Origin: an uncultured Methanobrevibacter sp.
GTDB lineage: Archaea > Methanobacteriota > Methanobacteria > Methanobacteriales > Methanobacteriaceae
Length of the DNA stretch: 35,711 nt
NCBI GenBank assembly: GCA_902764015.1
Contig: CACWUH010000011.1
Location: 1 to 35,711, forward strand
Reading direction: 5' to 3'
Each line of letters opens with the position of its first letter. Positions within the stretch are counted from its first letter, which is position 1. Positions 1 to 8,271 of this stretch are shown piece by piece. The notes under the pieces are model-generated. The model saw nothing but the letters and a program-made list of their open reading frames with translations, had not been told where the DNA came from and did no database searches. Both the position numbers and the translations under genes were made by a program.

Positions 1-98
1 TCAAGGAAAATCCACATATTATTATGAATGGAAATGCTTTGACGAAAAAATAGGCATGGCCTAAGAATCTCCGGCTTCTACAAGCCGGAGAGGTTCAA
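1..98 (+). mobile_element. 3' end of an IS200/IS605 (TnpB-type) element, truncated by the window edge
   Basis: An open frame from base 2 ends at TAA 62-64 and encodes about 20 residues ending YEWKCFDEKIGMA. This is too short to identify by itself. Directly after the stop lies a perfect 9-bp stem (69-77 with 82-90, loop CTAC). It is followed by GAGGT-TCAA-ACCTC (90-103), in which TCAA sits at 95-98. A short GC-rich hairpin just past the tnpB stop, ending in TCAA, is the usual right end of IS200/IS605 elements. In TnpB systems the same stretch forms the 3' scaffold of the omega (reRNA) guide RNA. The element would then end at about 98, with flanking target DNA beginning at about 99. The assignment rests on this right-end architecture, not on a recognised TnpB domain. 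A terminator hairpin of an unrelated upstream gene is the main alternative, although no T-run follows it. Confidence 0.45.
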
Positions 99-378
99 AC
101 CTCAGAAATCATATAAACTTCTGAAAACCCTAAAAATAATTAGAAACATAAGGATTTCCATTGAAAAATGGAAAAAAATACATTGCATTAATTAAATTAA
201 ATTAAAATTAAAGAAATTAAATTAATCAAAATATTTTAATTCCGATTATATGGTTTGTATTTTCTAATATATAAAGTTTTAACGAGATAAAATCAATTTA
301 ACGAACTAAAAACAATTTTAATATGAGCATGTAAAAAAATAATAGAATAATTAATAAATTAAAAAAAATATTTTAAAT
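99..378. other. AT-rich intergenic stretch, no gene seen
   Basis: No supported coding frame is present. It contains low-complexity AT runs (repeats of ATTAAATTA at about 184-225). At its right edge, an A8 run at 361-368 reads as T8 on the minus strand just past the stop of the leftward transporter gene and could terminate it. Confidence 0.5.
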
Positions 379-1011
379 TCAGCCATCAGGCAGCGCCTTG
401 ATGTGCCCAATGACATATTTCGTGAACGGATAGACGATTATTTCATAGACCGTCTTGACCAATGCCTGCATCAACACCATCCACATCAGGGCATCGTTAG
501 GCATGGTTCCGAAAAATGCGAGAGTGATATAGATCAGCGCATCCAGGCTTTCACCGAAAAAGGTTGAGGTAATGCACCTTACAAATAGCTTATCCTCATC
601 GACCTTTTTGAGATAGACCATCAGTTTGGCATTGACCAGGCTTCCCACGATGTAGGCGATGAATCCAGCTATAAGAAGTCTACCTGTCGAGCCGAGAACT
701 ATGCTGAATGCCTCGGAATTCTTGAAGAATGCAGGGGAGGGAAGCCAGATTGTGATGGTGAAGCATATCACCGCAATAAGATTCATGATGAATCCCAGAA
801 ATATCACCCTTTTGGCCTTCTCATAGCCGTAGACCTCAGCCAGCACGTCATTGATGATATAGATTACAGGAAAGATTATCACCGCAGAGGGCAGGGAAAA
901 CGAGAAGAATGCAAAGGTCTTTCCCGCAATGATGTTGGATACGATAAGGCACGCCGTGAACACCCCGGTTATGATTGCGTACAAATCGGTTTTCGTCAGA
1001 TTTTCAAACAT
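379..1011 (-). CDS. Queuosine precursor transporter family protein (YhhQ/QPTR, COG1738)
   Basis: A 210-residue integral membrane protein, close to the usual family length, with about six hydrophobic segments. Family features are visible: TGVFTACLIVSNIIAGK near the N-terminus, the conserved NDVLAEVYGYEKAK loop at about residues 54-67, and GESLDALIYITLAF at about 153-166. Bacterial members import deazapurine precursors of queuosine. In archaea the plausible cargo is a precursor of archaeosine in tRNA, but that substrate is inferred. It is divergent from the OB-fold gene at 1098 and has no clear ribosome binding site. A weak TATA-like element at about 1034-1045 lies only about 25-30 bases from the ATG, so the transcript may be nearly leaderless. 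A T8 run after the stop may terminate it. Confidence 0.85.
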   Translation of the reverse strand: MFENLTKTDLYAIITGVFTACLIVSNIIAGKTFAFFSFSLPSAVIIFPVIYIINDVLAEVYGYEKAKRVIFLGFIMNLIAVICFTITIWLPSPAFFKNSEAFSIVLGSTGRLLIAGFIAYIVGSLVNAKLMVYLKKVDEDKLFVRCITSTFFGESLDALIYITLAFFGTMPNDALMWMVLMQALVKTVYEIIVYPFTKYVIGHIKALPDG

Positions 1012-1097
1012 GATTATACTATATTTACGAACCTACATAAATTTAACAACTTGAAATCCTATCGGCTATATTAACCTCAAAAACCAACCTTGAAACC
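1012..1097. promoter_or_regulatory. Divergent promoter region, possibly giving leaderless transcripts both ways
   Basis: The 86-base gap holds CTATATTA at about 1066-1073, reading right and centred about 29 bases before the ATG at 1098. AT-rich ATAAATTTAA at about 1036-1045 reads left and lies about 29 bases from the ATG at 1011. Archaeal transcription normally starts 22-27 bases after the TATA box, which would place both starts within a few bases of the start codons. No Shine-Dalgarno match is visible before either ATG. The boxes are imperfect. Confidence 0.4.
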
Positions 1098-1496
1098 ATG
1101 GAGATTACAGACGACAAACTATTGAAGATTGCACTCATAACTTCCCTCATCGGATTAATCGGCCTGATTGCATTCACGCCGACAATCGAAGTCAAGGAAG
1201 TTGACATAAAGGACATAAACCGTGGAATGATTGATGAAGAGGTAAAACTTGACGGAGTGATAACCGACATTGCCCAATCAAAGTCGAAGACCAGCTACTT
1301 TCTGACAATCAACGACGGAGAATCACAGATACAATTGATTATTTTTGAAAGCCAGGTTGCTGAGATACAGTCCAGAAACCTTGACATCGAGGATTTCAAG
1401 GACCATAAGGTTGAAGTTGTCGGAACGGTCACGCAGTACAATTCCGAAATGGAGCTGATACTGTCGAGCGGCGACAGCCTGAGGATGGTCGGCTAA
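1098..1496 (+). CDS. Membrane-anchored OB-fold (tRNA_anti-like) protein
   Basis: 132 residues. Residues about 9-27 form one hydrophobic segment (LKIALITSLIGLIGLIAF), which could be an uncleaved anchor. The rest, from about residue 45, resembles an OB-fold of the nucleic-acid-binding tRNA_anti group: KLDGVITDI, a middle strand with SYFLTINDGESQIQLIIF, and VEVVGTVTQYNSEMELIL. Small anchored OB-fold proteins of this type are common in methanogens and their ligand is not established. It is followed by a T-rich stretch at 1501-1508 and then by the phosphohexomutase gene 62 bases downstream, which has its own AT-rich promoter-like sequence. The fold call is fairly secure, but the function is unknown. 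Confidence 0.65.
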   Translation: MEITDDKLLKIALITSLIGLIGLIAFTPTIEVKEVDIKDINRGMIDEEVKLDGVITDIAQSKSKTSYFLTINDGESQIQLIIFESQVAEIQSRNLDIEDFKDHKVEVVGTVTQYNSEMELILSSGDSLRMVG

Positions 1497-1558
1497 CAAT
1501 ATCTTTTTATTGATTGAAAGTCAAAAATATTATAAATAAACTTAAAGGAATTTAGAAT

Positions 1559-2923
1559 ATGTCTGATAAGAAAAGATTATTTGGAACCTTCGGAGTCAGA
1601 AGAACCGCAAACGATGTTCTGACTCCCGAATTCGCATCAAGGCTAGCGGCCTGTTATGGTACACTGATTAAAGGAACTGTGGCAGTTGGCGGAGATACAA
1701 GAACTTCCACACTGATGCTGAAACAGGCAGTGACCGCCGGGCTTCTGTCAAGCGGATGCGACGTGGTGGATTTGGGAATCCTTCCAACTCCAGGCGTACA
1801 GTATGCAGTCCGCAAGTACTATGACGGCGGAGTGATGATTACAGCTTCACATAACCCTCCTCAATACAACGGGCTTAAGTTTTTGGATGCCGACGGCATC
1901 GGAATACCTGACGAGATGGACCTTGAAATCGAAAGGATGTACTTCGACGACGAGCCGGACCGCGTGGAATTCCATGAAATCGGCGAGCTCTACTGCAACG
2001 ACAAGGTGATTGATGAATATGTCGACGAGGCAGTTTCAAAAGTGGATGTTGAAGCCATCAAAGAGGCCAACCTGAAAGTGGTCGTCGACTGCGGTTCAGG
2101 CGCAGGATGCTTCACCGCACCTTATTTAATCAGAAAATTGGGATGCGATGTGACTACGCTCAACTCACAGCCTGACGGATTTTTCCCAGGAAGAAACCCT
2201 GAACCTATCGAGGAAAACCTACAGGAACTGATTCATGTTGTAAAGGAGTTAAATGCAGACATCGGCCTTGCGCATGACGGCGATGCCGACAGGACAATCT
2301 GCATCGACGAGAAGGGCAACTTCGTTCTGGGCGACAAGACATTCACCCTTGTCGAAAAGCAGATGCTTAAGGAAAACGACGGCGGAATAATCGTCACGAC
2401 AGTTGCAACCTCCCAGGCAATCTATGACGTTGCCGATGAGTACAACGGAGAGGTAATAGCCACAGCGGTGGGTGACCTCCTTGTTGCACGTAAGCTCAAG
2501 GACGAGAATGGTCTGTTTGGCGGAGAGGAAAACGGCGGTTTGATTTTCCCTGATTTCGTTTACGGAAGGGATGCTGTCATGACCGTTGCCAAGATTCTCG
2601 AAACCGTTGCAAAGGAGAAAAAGCCGCTTTCAGAATTGGTTGGGGAGCTTCCGGTATACTATGCAAGCAAGACAAAAATCGAATGTCCTGACGATGAAAA
2701 GGAATTCGTCATGGCAAGCATTGCAGACGAGATTCAAAAGACCACCGATTTCGAGCTTGACCTGACCGACGGTGTCAAGATCCTGAAGGGAGACGGATGG
2801 GTAATCATAAGGCCTTCCGGAACAGAACCGATTTTCAGATGCTTTGCAGAGTCCGACTCACAAAAAAAGGCTGACGAAATGACCGAATGGGGACTTGGCC
2901 TTATCAAAAAATATAAAAAATAA
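1559..2923 (+). CDS. Phosphohexomutase of the GlmM/phosphomannomutase family (paralogue 1)
   Basis: 454 residues, full length for the alpha-D-phosphohexomutase superfamily. Visible motifs are the active-site loop TASHNP with phosphoserine Ser97, the metal site DGDADR with Asp240, Asp242 and Asp244, the sugar-binding loop GEENG at 322-326 and the phosphate-binding RPSGTEP near 417-423. The enzyme moves phosphate between C6 and C1 of a sugar. In archaea this gives glucosamine-1-P for UDP-GlcNAc, or mannose-1-P or glucose-1-P. The N-terminus reads GTFGVRR rather than the GTSGIRG of paralogue 2 at 8942, so the two belong to different subgroups. The sequence does not show which one is the true GlmM. 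The AAAGGAA ribosome binding site lies about 9 bases before the ATG. Confidence 0.88.
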   Translation: MSDKKRLFGTFGVRRTANDVLTPEFASRLAACYGTLIKGTVAVGGDTRTSTLMLKQAVTAGLLSSGCDVVDLGILPTPGVQYAVRKYYDGGVMITASHNPPQYNGLKFLDADGIGIPDEMDLEIERMYFDDEPDRVEFHEIGELYCNDKVIDEYVDEAVSKVDVEAIKEANLKVVVDCGSGAGCFTAPYLIRKLGCDVTTLNSQPDGFFPGRNPEPIEENLQELIHVVKELNADIGLAHDGDADRTICIDEKGNFVLGDKTFTLVEKQMLKENDGGIIVTTVATSQAIYDVADEYNGEVIATAVGDLLVARKLKDENGLFGGEENGGLIFPDFVYGRDAVMTVAKILETVAKEKKPLSELVGELPVYYASKTKIECPDDEKEFVMASIADEIQKTTDFELDLTDGVKILKGDGWVIIRPSGTEPIFRCFAESDSQKKADEMTEWGLGLIKKYKK

Positions 2924-2926
2924 CCA

Positions 2927-2959
2927 GGGCACTTCACGCCCACTTTTTCTTTTTATTTT
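2927..2959 (+). terminator. Hairpin plus T-rich tract after the phosphohexomutase
   Basis: GGGC (2927-2930) can pair with GCCC (2938-2941) across a 7-base loop. It is followed by T-rich sequence at 2944-2959 directly after the stop at 2923. The stem is short, but position and T-tract fit an archaeal terminator. The remaining bases up to 3088 show no gene. Confidence 0.5.
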
Positions 2960-3088
2960 AATTGAAATTCTGATTAATTAAATGCTAGTTTTTGATAATA
3001 TTTTCAATTTAGCGATAGCTGTCTTCAATATAATGAGGTTGTCTGTAAAAAGATAGAAACTTGAAAATGATAATCTACATGTAAGTGC

Positions 3089-4225
3089 CTAAAAGTATTC
3101 CAAACATTCCTCTTTGAGGAAAAACGCATCCTCATTGTCGGGACTTCTGAGCAGAACCCTGTTGAAGCTATCAACCGCCTCCTCGAATTTGCCCAGTTCC
3201 ATCAGAACCACACCCTTATTCAAAAGGAAGTCGATATTATAGGGCTCCAGTGAAATTGCCCTGTTGAAGCATTCAAGCGCCTCATCGAACTTGCCAAGAT
3301 CAATATAGGCATTTCCCATACGGTTGATTGCCGATGCATCAACCTCGGAATCGTCCAGACACACCTCAACGGCCCTGTCGAAGGACTCGATGGCCTCCTC
3401 CAGCATTCCCATGTCGGTTAAAAGGTTGCCCCGTGAATTCCACACCTCAGGGTTTTCGCCGTCAATGACTATCAGCTTGTCATAGACCTTCAGCGCATCG
3501 TCATACCTTCCAAGCATCTCAAGAATGAATCCCCTCCAATATAAAACGATTGGACTGCTCGGACGGTAGTTATAGGCGATGTTGCTTACCTTAAGCGCCT
3601 CGTTGATGTTTCCCGAGTTCAGAAGTGCGATGGCCTTGTTGTTCAGGATGTAGATGTTGTCTGGCTCGATTTCCAGGGCCTTGTCATAGCATTCGATGGC
3701 CCCGATGAATTTGCCCAGCCTTGAAAGGTTGTCGCCCTGCTTGTTGAGGAGATATACATCATGAGGGTCCAGCCTGAGTGCCGCCTCATAGCACATTGTC
3801 GACTTGTCGAACTTCCCGCTGTCAAAGAGGATGTCTGCCCTTTTGGTAATCATGGCCTTCTCATCTATCTTGTCGCCCCTCCACTCATCGATGTGGATTT
3901 TCTCAAAATAGATTATCTGGAACTCATCATTGGGATCGATTCGTCCGCCATACATCTTCTTGAATTCCCGAAGCATGTCTTTGGAGTCCTTAAAGCCCTC
4001 CTCGACGGCAAGCTCATCGTTGTCCTTGATTTCAGAAAATGGAATGGTTTCAACGCCGGTGACAAAGGCTTCAAAAATCTTCATCTTTTCCTTTGACACC
4101 AGATTCCAATAGCAGTACAACCTGTCTCCAACCTTAAGCGGCGTTTTCCATGCCTTGCGTATGGTCCGGGTCTTTTTGCCCGTAATCACATCGATATCAT
4201 TGCTTGAAAATGACAGAATCGGCAT
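3089..4225 (-). CDS. ASCH-domain protein fused to a TPR array
   Basis: 378 residues. Residues about 1-112 resemble an ASCH (PUA-like) domain: ILSF start, GKKTRTIRK, the PLKVGDRLYCYW strand, then EGFKDSKDMLREF and FQIIYFEKI. ASCH domains are predicted to bind RNA. From about residue 125 to the end there are about seven tetratricopeptide repeats with the usual G-Y/F-A-P spacing (for example GKFDEALECFNRAISLEPYN). TPRs mediate protein-protein contacts. It is the last gene of the leftward operon, 11 bases after the NrdG-type gene, with GGGAGTG placed 6 bases before its ATG. The domain combination suggests an RNA-linked scaffold, but no partner or reaction can be named. Confidence 0.75.
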   Translation of the reverse strand: MPILSFSSNDIDVITGKKTRTIRKAWKTPLKVGDRLYCYWNLVSKEKMKIFEAFVTGVETIPFSEIKDNDELAVEEGFKDSKDMLREFKKMYGGRIDPNDEFQIIYFEKIHIDEWRGDKIDEKAMITKRADILFDSGKFDKSTMCYEAALRLDPHDVYLLNKQGDNLSRLGKFIGAIECYDKALEIEPDNIYILNNKAIALLNSGNINEALKVSNIAYNYRPSSPIVLYWRGFILEMLGRYDDALKVYDKLIVIDGENPEVWNSRGNLLTDMGMLEEAIESFDRAVEVCLDDSEVDASAINRMGNAYIDLGKFDEALECFNRAISLEPYNIDFLLNKGVVLMELGKFEEAVDSFNRVLLRSPDNEDAFFLKEECLEYF

Positions 4226-4236
4226 ACAAACACTCC

Positions 4237-4941
4237 CTAAATCACCTGCTCTCCGAATTCGCCTGATTTGACCTTGACGACTCCATCGAAATACGGCTTG
4301 ATTTCGCGGGCCAAATCTGCCAGGTCATGAGGGTTTGGAACCTCAACCTTTTCAAGAGCAGGGTCCAACACATTCTTGTTTCTGAACTGCTGTATGGTAT
4401 AGACATCGGCCTCTATCTCATCGACGAGATTCATGATGTCCTTTTTGGTGTGCAGAGTCGGAACGTAGGTTGTCCTAATCTCCAGGTGAACGCCTGCATC
4501 GTTTATCAAATCCATCGACTTTTTGACCTGAAATCCGATGTTTGCTCCGGTAATCTTTCTGTATTTTGAAAATGTTGTCTTGACGTCAAGCGAGACATAA
4601 TCCAATAAATCCAAATCCAGAATCTCCTTAAGTTTGTCCGGATAGATTCCACTTGTGTCCAGCTTTGTCTTGAGGCCCAATTGGCGAACATACTTCAATA
4701 TCTCAATTACCGCATCCGTTTGAACCAGAGGTTCACCGCCGGAAATTACAATAGCATCTAAAAAATCAGCTGACGAATCGATTTCATGGGTTATTTCCTC
4801 AAATGATTTTTCAGTATTATCATCCAGCAATTCCACATTATGACAGTATCTGCATGCCAATGGACATTTTGACATGAAAAGAACCAGACTCATGTTTCCA
4901 TGGAATTCAACGGAAGATATTACGCTACCGCCTACGTACAT
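4237..4941 (-). CDS. nrdG: Radical SAM activating enzyme, NrdG-like (anaerobic ribonucleotide reductase activase)
   Basis: 234 residues. The radical SAM cluster motif Cx3Cx2C appears as KCPLACRYCHN near residues 29-39. It is followed by VISGGEPL (about 64-71), the family's SAM-binding GGE motif, and by DTSG and LDVKTTF typical of the pyruvate formate-lyase-activase/NrdG group. The family uses a [4Fe-4S] cluster and S-adenosylmethionine to place a glycyl radical on a partner enzyme. For the anaerobic reductase this enables dNTP synthesis without oxygen. No reductase gene is in the window, so the partner is inferred from family. The ATG overlaps the hisC stop (TAATG), showing translational coupling within the operon. 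Confidence 0.78.
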   Translation of the reverse strand: MYVGGSVISSVEFHGNMSLVLFMSKCPLACRYCHNVELLDDNTEKSFEEITHEIDSSADFLDAIVISGGEPLVQTDAVIEILKYVRQLGLKTKLDTSGIYPDKLKEILDLDLLDYVSLDVKTTFSKYRKITGANIGFQVKKSMDLINDAGVHLEIRTTYVPTLHTKKDIMNLVDEIEADVYTIQQFRNKNVLDPALEKVEVPNPHDLADLAREIKPYFDGVVKVKSGEFGEQVI

Positions 4942-6041
4942 TAGCTTAAAACCTCTTTTAAAATTTCAATAAATCTCTTATCCTCTTCAAGGGTGCATAT
5001 GCTTATCCTAATCCAGTATTCGTCCAGACCCTTGAATGAAGTGCAGTCTCTTACAATTATTCCTTTTTTCATAAGTTCCAGCGCCAGTTCGCTGGCAGTG
5101 AATCCCGTGTCCTCAACACGTATAAGCATGAAGTTTGATTTGGAAGGGAAAACGTTGAGCCCTTCAATCTTTGACACCTCCTCATAGAGGTACTGCCTTG
5201 ACTCGATACCCTTTCTTATTGAATCCCTGATATATTCCTTGTCCCTGAAGGTGTTGAGAGCAGCTACGAAAGATAATCTTGTAAGGGAAAATACGGGTTT
5301 GATTCTGTGCATGTATTCGATGATCTGCTCACATGCAAGCCCATAGCCTATTCTCATGCCTGCAAGGCCCAATACCTTGGACATGGTTCGTATGATGAAT
5401 ATGTTGTCGAACTCGTTTATCAAATCCTTGTTTGTGACTTCAGAGTATTCGAAGTATGCCTCATCGATGACAACTAAAATATCGGGATTTTTTGATGCAA
5501 TGTCCCTTAACACATCCTTGTCAATAAGGGTTCCTGTAGGATTGTTGGGACTGCATAGGAAAATCATTTTTGTCCTTGGAGTGATTGCCTCAAAAATCGA
5601 TTCAGCGTCAAGCTCATTGGCGTCAAGATCCCATCTTGCATATGCCGGTTTTGCACCATACTGCTTCAGCAGGTACTCATAATACATATAGGAAGGCAAT
5701 GGAACAATGAATTCATCGCCCGGCTCTATGAAGGTCTTTGCAAGCACATCAATCACCTCATCAGCACCGTCACCTCCGATGATGACCTGGGAGTCCTTCA
5801 CATCAGCATATTCTGCCATCTCTGATACAAGTTCGTGCAGCTGTGATTCGGGATACCTGTTGATTGATTTGATTTCGTCCTGAATGGCCTTCATTGCCTT
5901 TGGGGACGGACCCCACGGGTTTTCGTTTGAGCCCAATTTGATGATGTCCTCCTTTTTCAGGTTAAAATCAGCTGCAATCTCATCCTGGGACCTTCCAGGA
6001 ACATAGGAGTCCATTTCCTCTACGATACGTCTTGCCTTCAT
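4941..6041 (-). CDS. hisC: Histidinol-phosphate aminotransferase
   Basis: 366 residues, full length for HisC, a PLP-dependent fold-type I aminotransferase acting late in histidine synthesis (imidazole acetol-phosphate and glutamate to histidinol-phosphate). Visible landmarks are [10 protein letters not shown] at 38-47, SPNNPTG at 164-170, DEAYFEY at 193-199, and [16 protein letters not shown] with the PLP-binding Lys222 and a conserved Arg at 230. The ATG lies 2 bases after the stop of the carbonic-anhydrase-like gene, and its stop overlaps the nrdG ATG, so it is central in a five-gene operon. No other his genes are present. HisC-type enzymes can also accept aromatic amino acids, so a broader role is possible. 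Confidence 0.9.
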   Translation of the reverse strand: MKARRIVEEMDSYVPGRSQDEIAADFNLKKEDIIKLGSNENPWGPSPKAMKAIQDEIKSINRYPESQLHELVSEMAEYADVKDSQVIIGGDGADEVIDVLAKTFIEPGDEFIVPLPSYMYYEYLLKQYGAKPAYARWDLDANELDAESIFEAITPRTKMIFLCSPNNPTGTLIDKDVLRDIASKNPDILVVIDEAYFEYSEVTNKDLINEFDNIFIIRTMSKVLGLAGMRIGYGLACEQIIEYMHRIKPVFSLTRLSFVAALNTFRDKEYIRDSIRKGIESRQYLYEEVSKIEGLNVFPSKSNFMLIRVEDTGFTASELALELMKKGIIVRDCTSFKGLDEYWIRISICTLEEDKRFIEILKEVLS

Positions 6042-6043
6042 GT

Positions 6044-6526
6044 TCAGTCTTCCTTGTATTGTTTGGAAAGTTTCACGTAACGGTCAGCATTGCTTTGAAT
6101 CATCTCGATTTGTTTTGGGGACACTTCCTTGACCGCCTTTGCTGGAACGCCCAGAATAAGGCTTCCTTCAGGGAATTCCTTTCCCTCGCTCACCACAGCC
6201 CCCGCACCGACAATCGAGTTTTTAGAGATGTGTGCGCCGTTCAATACTGTGGCATTCATTCCAATCAGAACGTTATCGTCCAATCTGCAGCCATGAACCA
6301 CAGCACCGTGGCCCACTGAGACGTTGTCACCAATTACAACCGGGAATCCCTTTGTGCAGTGGACTACGCAGTTGTCCTGAACGTTGGAATTGTTTCCGAT
6401 GGTTATTGAATCCGTGTCACCTCTCAGAACGGCTCCATGCCAAATTGACACGTCTTCGCCTAATTCAACATTACCTATTACCTGTGCGCCTGGGCATATT
6501 ACAATAGAGTCTTTCTTATTTTCCAT
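6044..6526 (-). CDS. Gamma-class carbonic anhydrase-like hexapeptide-repeat protein
   Basis: 160 residues made of left-handed beta-helix hexapeptide repeats, followed by a C-terminal alpha-helix (about 135-160), as in the gamma-carbonic anhydrase/CamH/YrdA group. The three likely zinc ligands are present: His56 (VVHC), His73 and His78 (GHGAVVHGC). Arg35-Gly36-Asp37 and Gln50-Asp51, which match conserved residues of the gamma class, are present too. The acidic loop of archetypal Cam is not visible, as in CamH-type members. The role would be CO2/bicarbonate interconversion, plausible in a CO2-consuming methanogen, but many homologues lack measured activity. It lies 11 bases after glmU in the operon. 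Confidence 0.8.
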   Translation of the reverse strand: MENKKDSIVICPGAQVIGNVELGEDVSIWHGAVLRGDTDSITIGNNSNVQDNCVVHCTKGFPVVIGDNVSVGHGAVVHGCRLDDNVLIGMNATVLNGAHISKNSIVGAGAVVSEGKEFPEGSLILGVPAKAVKEVSPKQIEMIQSNADRYVKLSKQYKED

Positions 6527-6537
6527 AATATCGCCGA

Positions 6538-7821
6538 TTATTTATGTTTTTTATTCTTATCTTGAATGATATGATTCTGTTTTACCAATACCCTTGTATC
6601 TGAGGGTACATCATCATACAACAAAACCCCTGAACCGATGGTGGAGTTGTGGCCCACCTTCACGCCCGGTGAAAAGCTTGAGTTGATTCCTGTCTTTACG
6701 GCATCGCCGATGATGGATCCGAACTTTCTCCTTCCGCTGTTAATCATCTTGTCCTTGATTTTGGTTTTCACCGGCTGGTTGTCGAAACGCAGGTTTGCGA
6801 TGTTGGTTCCCGCAGCTATATTGCAGTTTGAACCGATGACAGAATCCCCGACGTAGCTCAGGTGGCTCACGTTGGTGTTTTCCATGATGATTGAGTTCTT
6901 GATTTCAACGGCGTTTCCTACATGGACGTGGTCTCCAAGGTAGGAATTGCCTCTGATATAAGAATTAGGGCCTATGTCGCAGTTCTTTCCGATGTATACG
7001 TTTCCTTCGATGTATACTCCGGCCCTTATGATGCTGCCCTCATCCAAAAATATTTCCCCGTGGATATGGGCTCCGTCCTCGATTTTGCCTCTGATTTCTG
7101 TTTTAATCTGGCCGATCAATTCCTCGTTTACCTCAATCAGCTCCCAAGGCCTTCCCACATCGATCCAATCCTTGTTGGTCTTGTGTCCGATTACCTTTTT
7201 GCCGTCGGAAATCTGCAAGGATACTGAGTCGGTGATTTCATATTCGCCACGCTCGGAAATCTCTGTCTTTTCTATCTTGTCGAAGATGTCCTTGTTGAAG
7301 ATGTAGATTCCTGCATTCACGAGGTTGCTTGGAGCCTCCTCTATTTTAGGCTTTTCAACTATGCTTTTGATGTTTCCGTCTTCGATTTCAACGACCCCGA
7401 ATGCGGAAGGATTTTCCACTTCGGTGAGAAGCATCAGGGTATCCGGATTTGATCTCTCATATTCATGGATGAATTCATTGATGATTTCATTGTCCAGGAT
7501 GATGTCCCCGTTAAGGACAATCAGGCTGTCCTCAATGAAATCCCTGCCGTAGCTGATTGCATTGGCGGTTCCCAGAAAGTCTTCCTGAGACTTGTAGGAT
7601 ATGTTGACTCCGAAATCACTGCCGTCGCCAAAATACTCCCGAACCATCTCTTCTTTGTACCTGACGATTAACAAAATATCCGTAATTCCGTTATCTCTCA
7701 ATGATTCAATGTTATATTGAATGATAGGTTTTCCAGCGACCGGCAACATGGTTTTAGGCTTCGTAAGTGTTAACGGCCTCATCCTTGAACCTTCACCGGC
7801 ACTTAAAATAATTGCTTTCAC
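6538..7821 (-). CDS. glmU: Archaeal bifunctional GlmU: sugar-1-phosphate nucleotidylyltransferase/acetyltransferase
   Basis: 427 residues. Residues 1 to about 230 form the nucleotidyltransferase domain, with LSAGEGSRMRPLT and KPKTMLPVAGKP near the N-terminus, LNGDIILDNE near 97, VEKP near 150 and DVGRPWEL near 220. From about 240 on, hexapeptide repeats form a left-handed beta-helix (NVYIGKNCDIGPNSYIRG) as in the acetyltransferase half. The predicted product is UDP-GlcNAc (or UDP-GalNAc), a precursor of pseudomurein and surface glycans. It begins with GTG, supported by AGGGGAT 9 bases upstream. It is the first gene of the leftward operon. Archaeal proteins of this type can act on glucose- as well as glucosamine-1-phosphate, so substrate range is not certain. 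Confidence 0.87.
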   Translation of the reverse strand: MKAIILSAGEGSRMRPLTLTKPKTMLPVAGKPIIQYNIESLRDNGITDILLIVRYKEEMVREYFGDGSDFGVNISYKSQEDFLGTANAISYGRDFIEDSLIVLNGDIILDNEIINEFIHEYERSNPDTLMLLTEVENPSAFGVVEIEDGNIKSIVEKPKIEEAPSNLVNAGIYIFNKDIFDKIEKTEISERGEYEITDSVSLQISDGKKVIGHKTNKDWIDVGRPWELIEVNEELIGQIKTEIRGKIEDGAHIHGEIFLDEGSIIRAGVYIEGNVYIGKNCDIGPNSYIRGNSYLGDHVHVGNAVEIKNSIIMENTNVSHLSYVGDSVIGSNCNIAAGTNIANLRFDNQPVKTKIKDKMINSGRRKFGSIIGDAVKTGINSSFSPGVKVGHNSTIGSGVLLYDDVPSDTRVLVKQNHIIQDKNKKHK

Positions 7822-7982
7822 TTTTATAATCCCCTTAAAAATTATCTAATAATATTATATGTTTAGTCTTTTTACTTATAAAAAAATTTTGGATAGACAA
7901 ATGAAAATTATTAAATAATAGTTATAATAAACTAAAAATCATATTAGCTATGCTAATAGCAAAAATATTAGGAGATTAGAAA
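7822..7982. promoter_or_regulatory. Divergent promoter region between glmU and rubredoxin
   Basis: Leftward, TTTATAAG (complement of about 7877-7884) is a fair TATA box for glmU. Rightward, TTATAATA at about 7922-7929 could serve rubredoxin. A perfect inverted repeat, ATTAGC-TAT-GCTAAT at 7943-7957, lies just downstream of that box, near the expected transcription start. GGAG at 7971-7974 is 8 bases before the rubredoxin ATG. The inverted repeat is a candidate operator, an inference from position and symmetry alone. Confidence 0.5.
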
Positions 7983-8150
7983 ATGACTGTTTATGTTTGC
8001 TTACATTGTGAATACAGATTTGATACAGAAAAAGGCGACCCTGCTTACAACATTCCTGCTGGAAAAACTCCTGCAGACATGCCTGACGACTGGGTCTGCC
8101 CAGAATGCGCAGCTTTAGGTATCGAAGCATTTATCGCAGAAGAGGAATAA
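7983..8150 (+). CDS. Rubredoxin
   Basis: 55 residues, found by reading the frame directly because it is very short. Two metal-binding pairs are present: Cys6-x2-Cys9 (VCLHC) and Cys39-x2-Cys42 (DDWVCPEC). Between them lies the conserved GDPAYNIPAGKTPADMPDDW stretch, with Tyr4, Pro20, Pro25 and Trp37 at their usual places. Rubredoxins carry one Fe(SCys)4 centre and pass single electrons in the cytoplasm. In anaerobic archaea they commonly serve rubrerythrin or F420H2-dependent flavodiiron oxygen detoxification, but no such partner is in the window. It has its own ribosome binding site and a T-rich tract soon after the stop (8160-8176), so it is probably monocistronic. Confidence 0.93.
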   Translation: MTVYVCLHCEYRFDTEKGDPAYNIPAGKTPADMPDDWVCPECAALGIEAFIAEEE

Positions 8151-8271
8151 ACACTTCCTCTATCCTTTTATTTTTTTACACCTCCATTACCGAAAAAATC
8201 ATCATGACCCTTATTCAACTTTACATCTGTATGTAAATGGTTTTTATCTAATCAGATAGATAAATAAAATC

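Noticed and set aside
1043-1270. Minus-strand frame over the start of the OB-fold gene
   Set aside because: A low-complexity Ser/Ile-rich translation opposite a better-supported gene, and it covers the divergent promoter region.
3761-4112. Plus-strand frames inside the ASCH-TPR gene
   Set aside because: Antisense shadows; the minus strand encodes clear ASCH and TPR domains.
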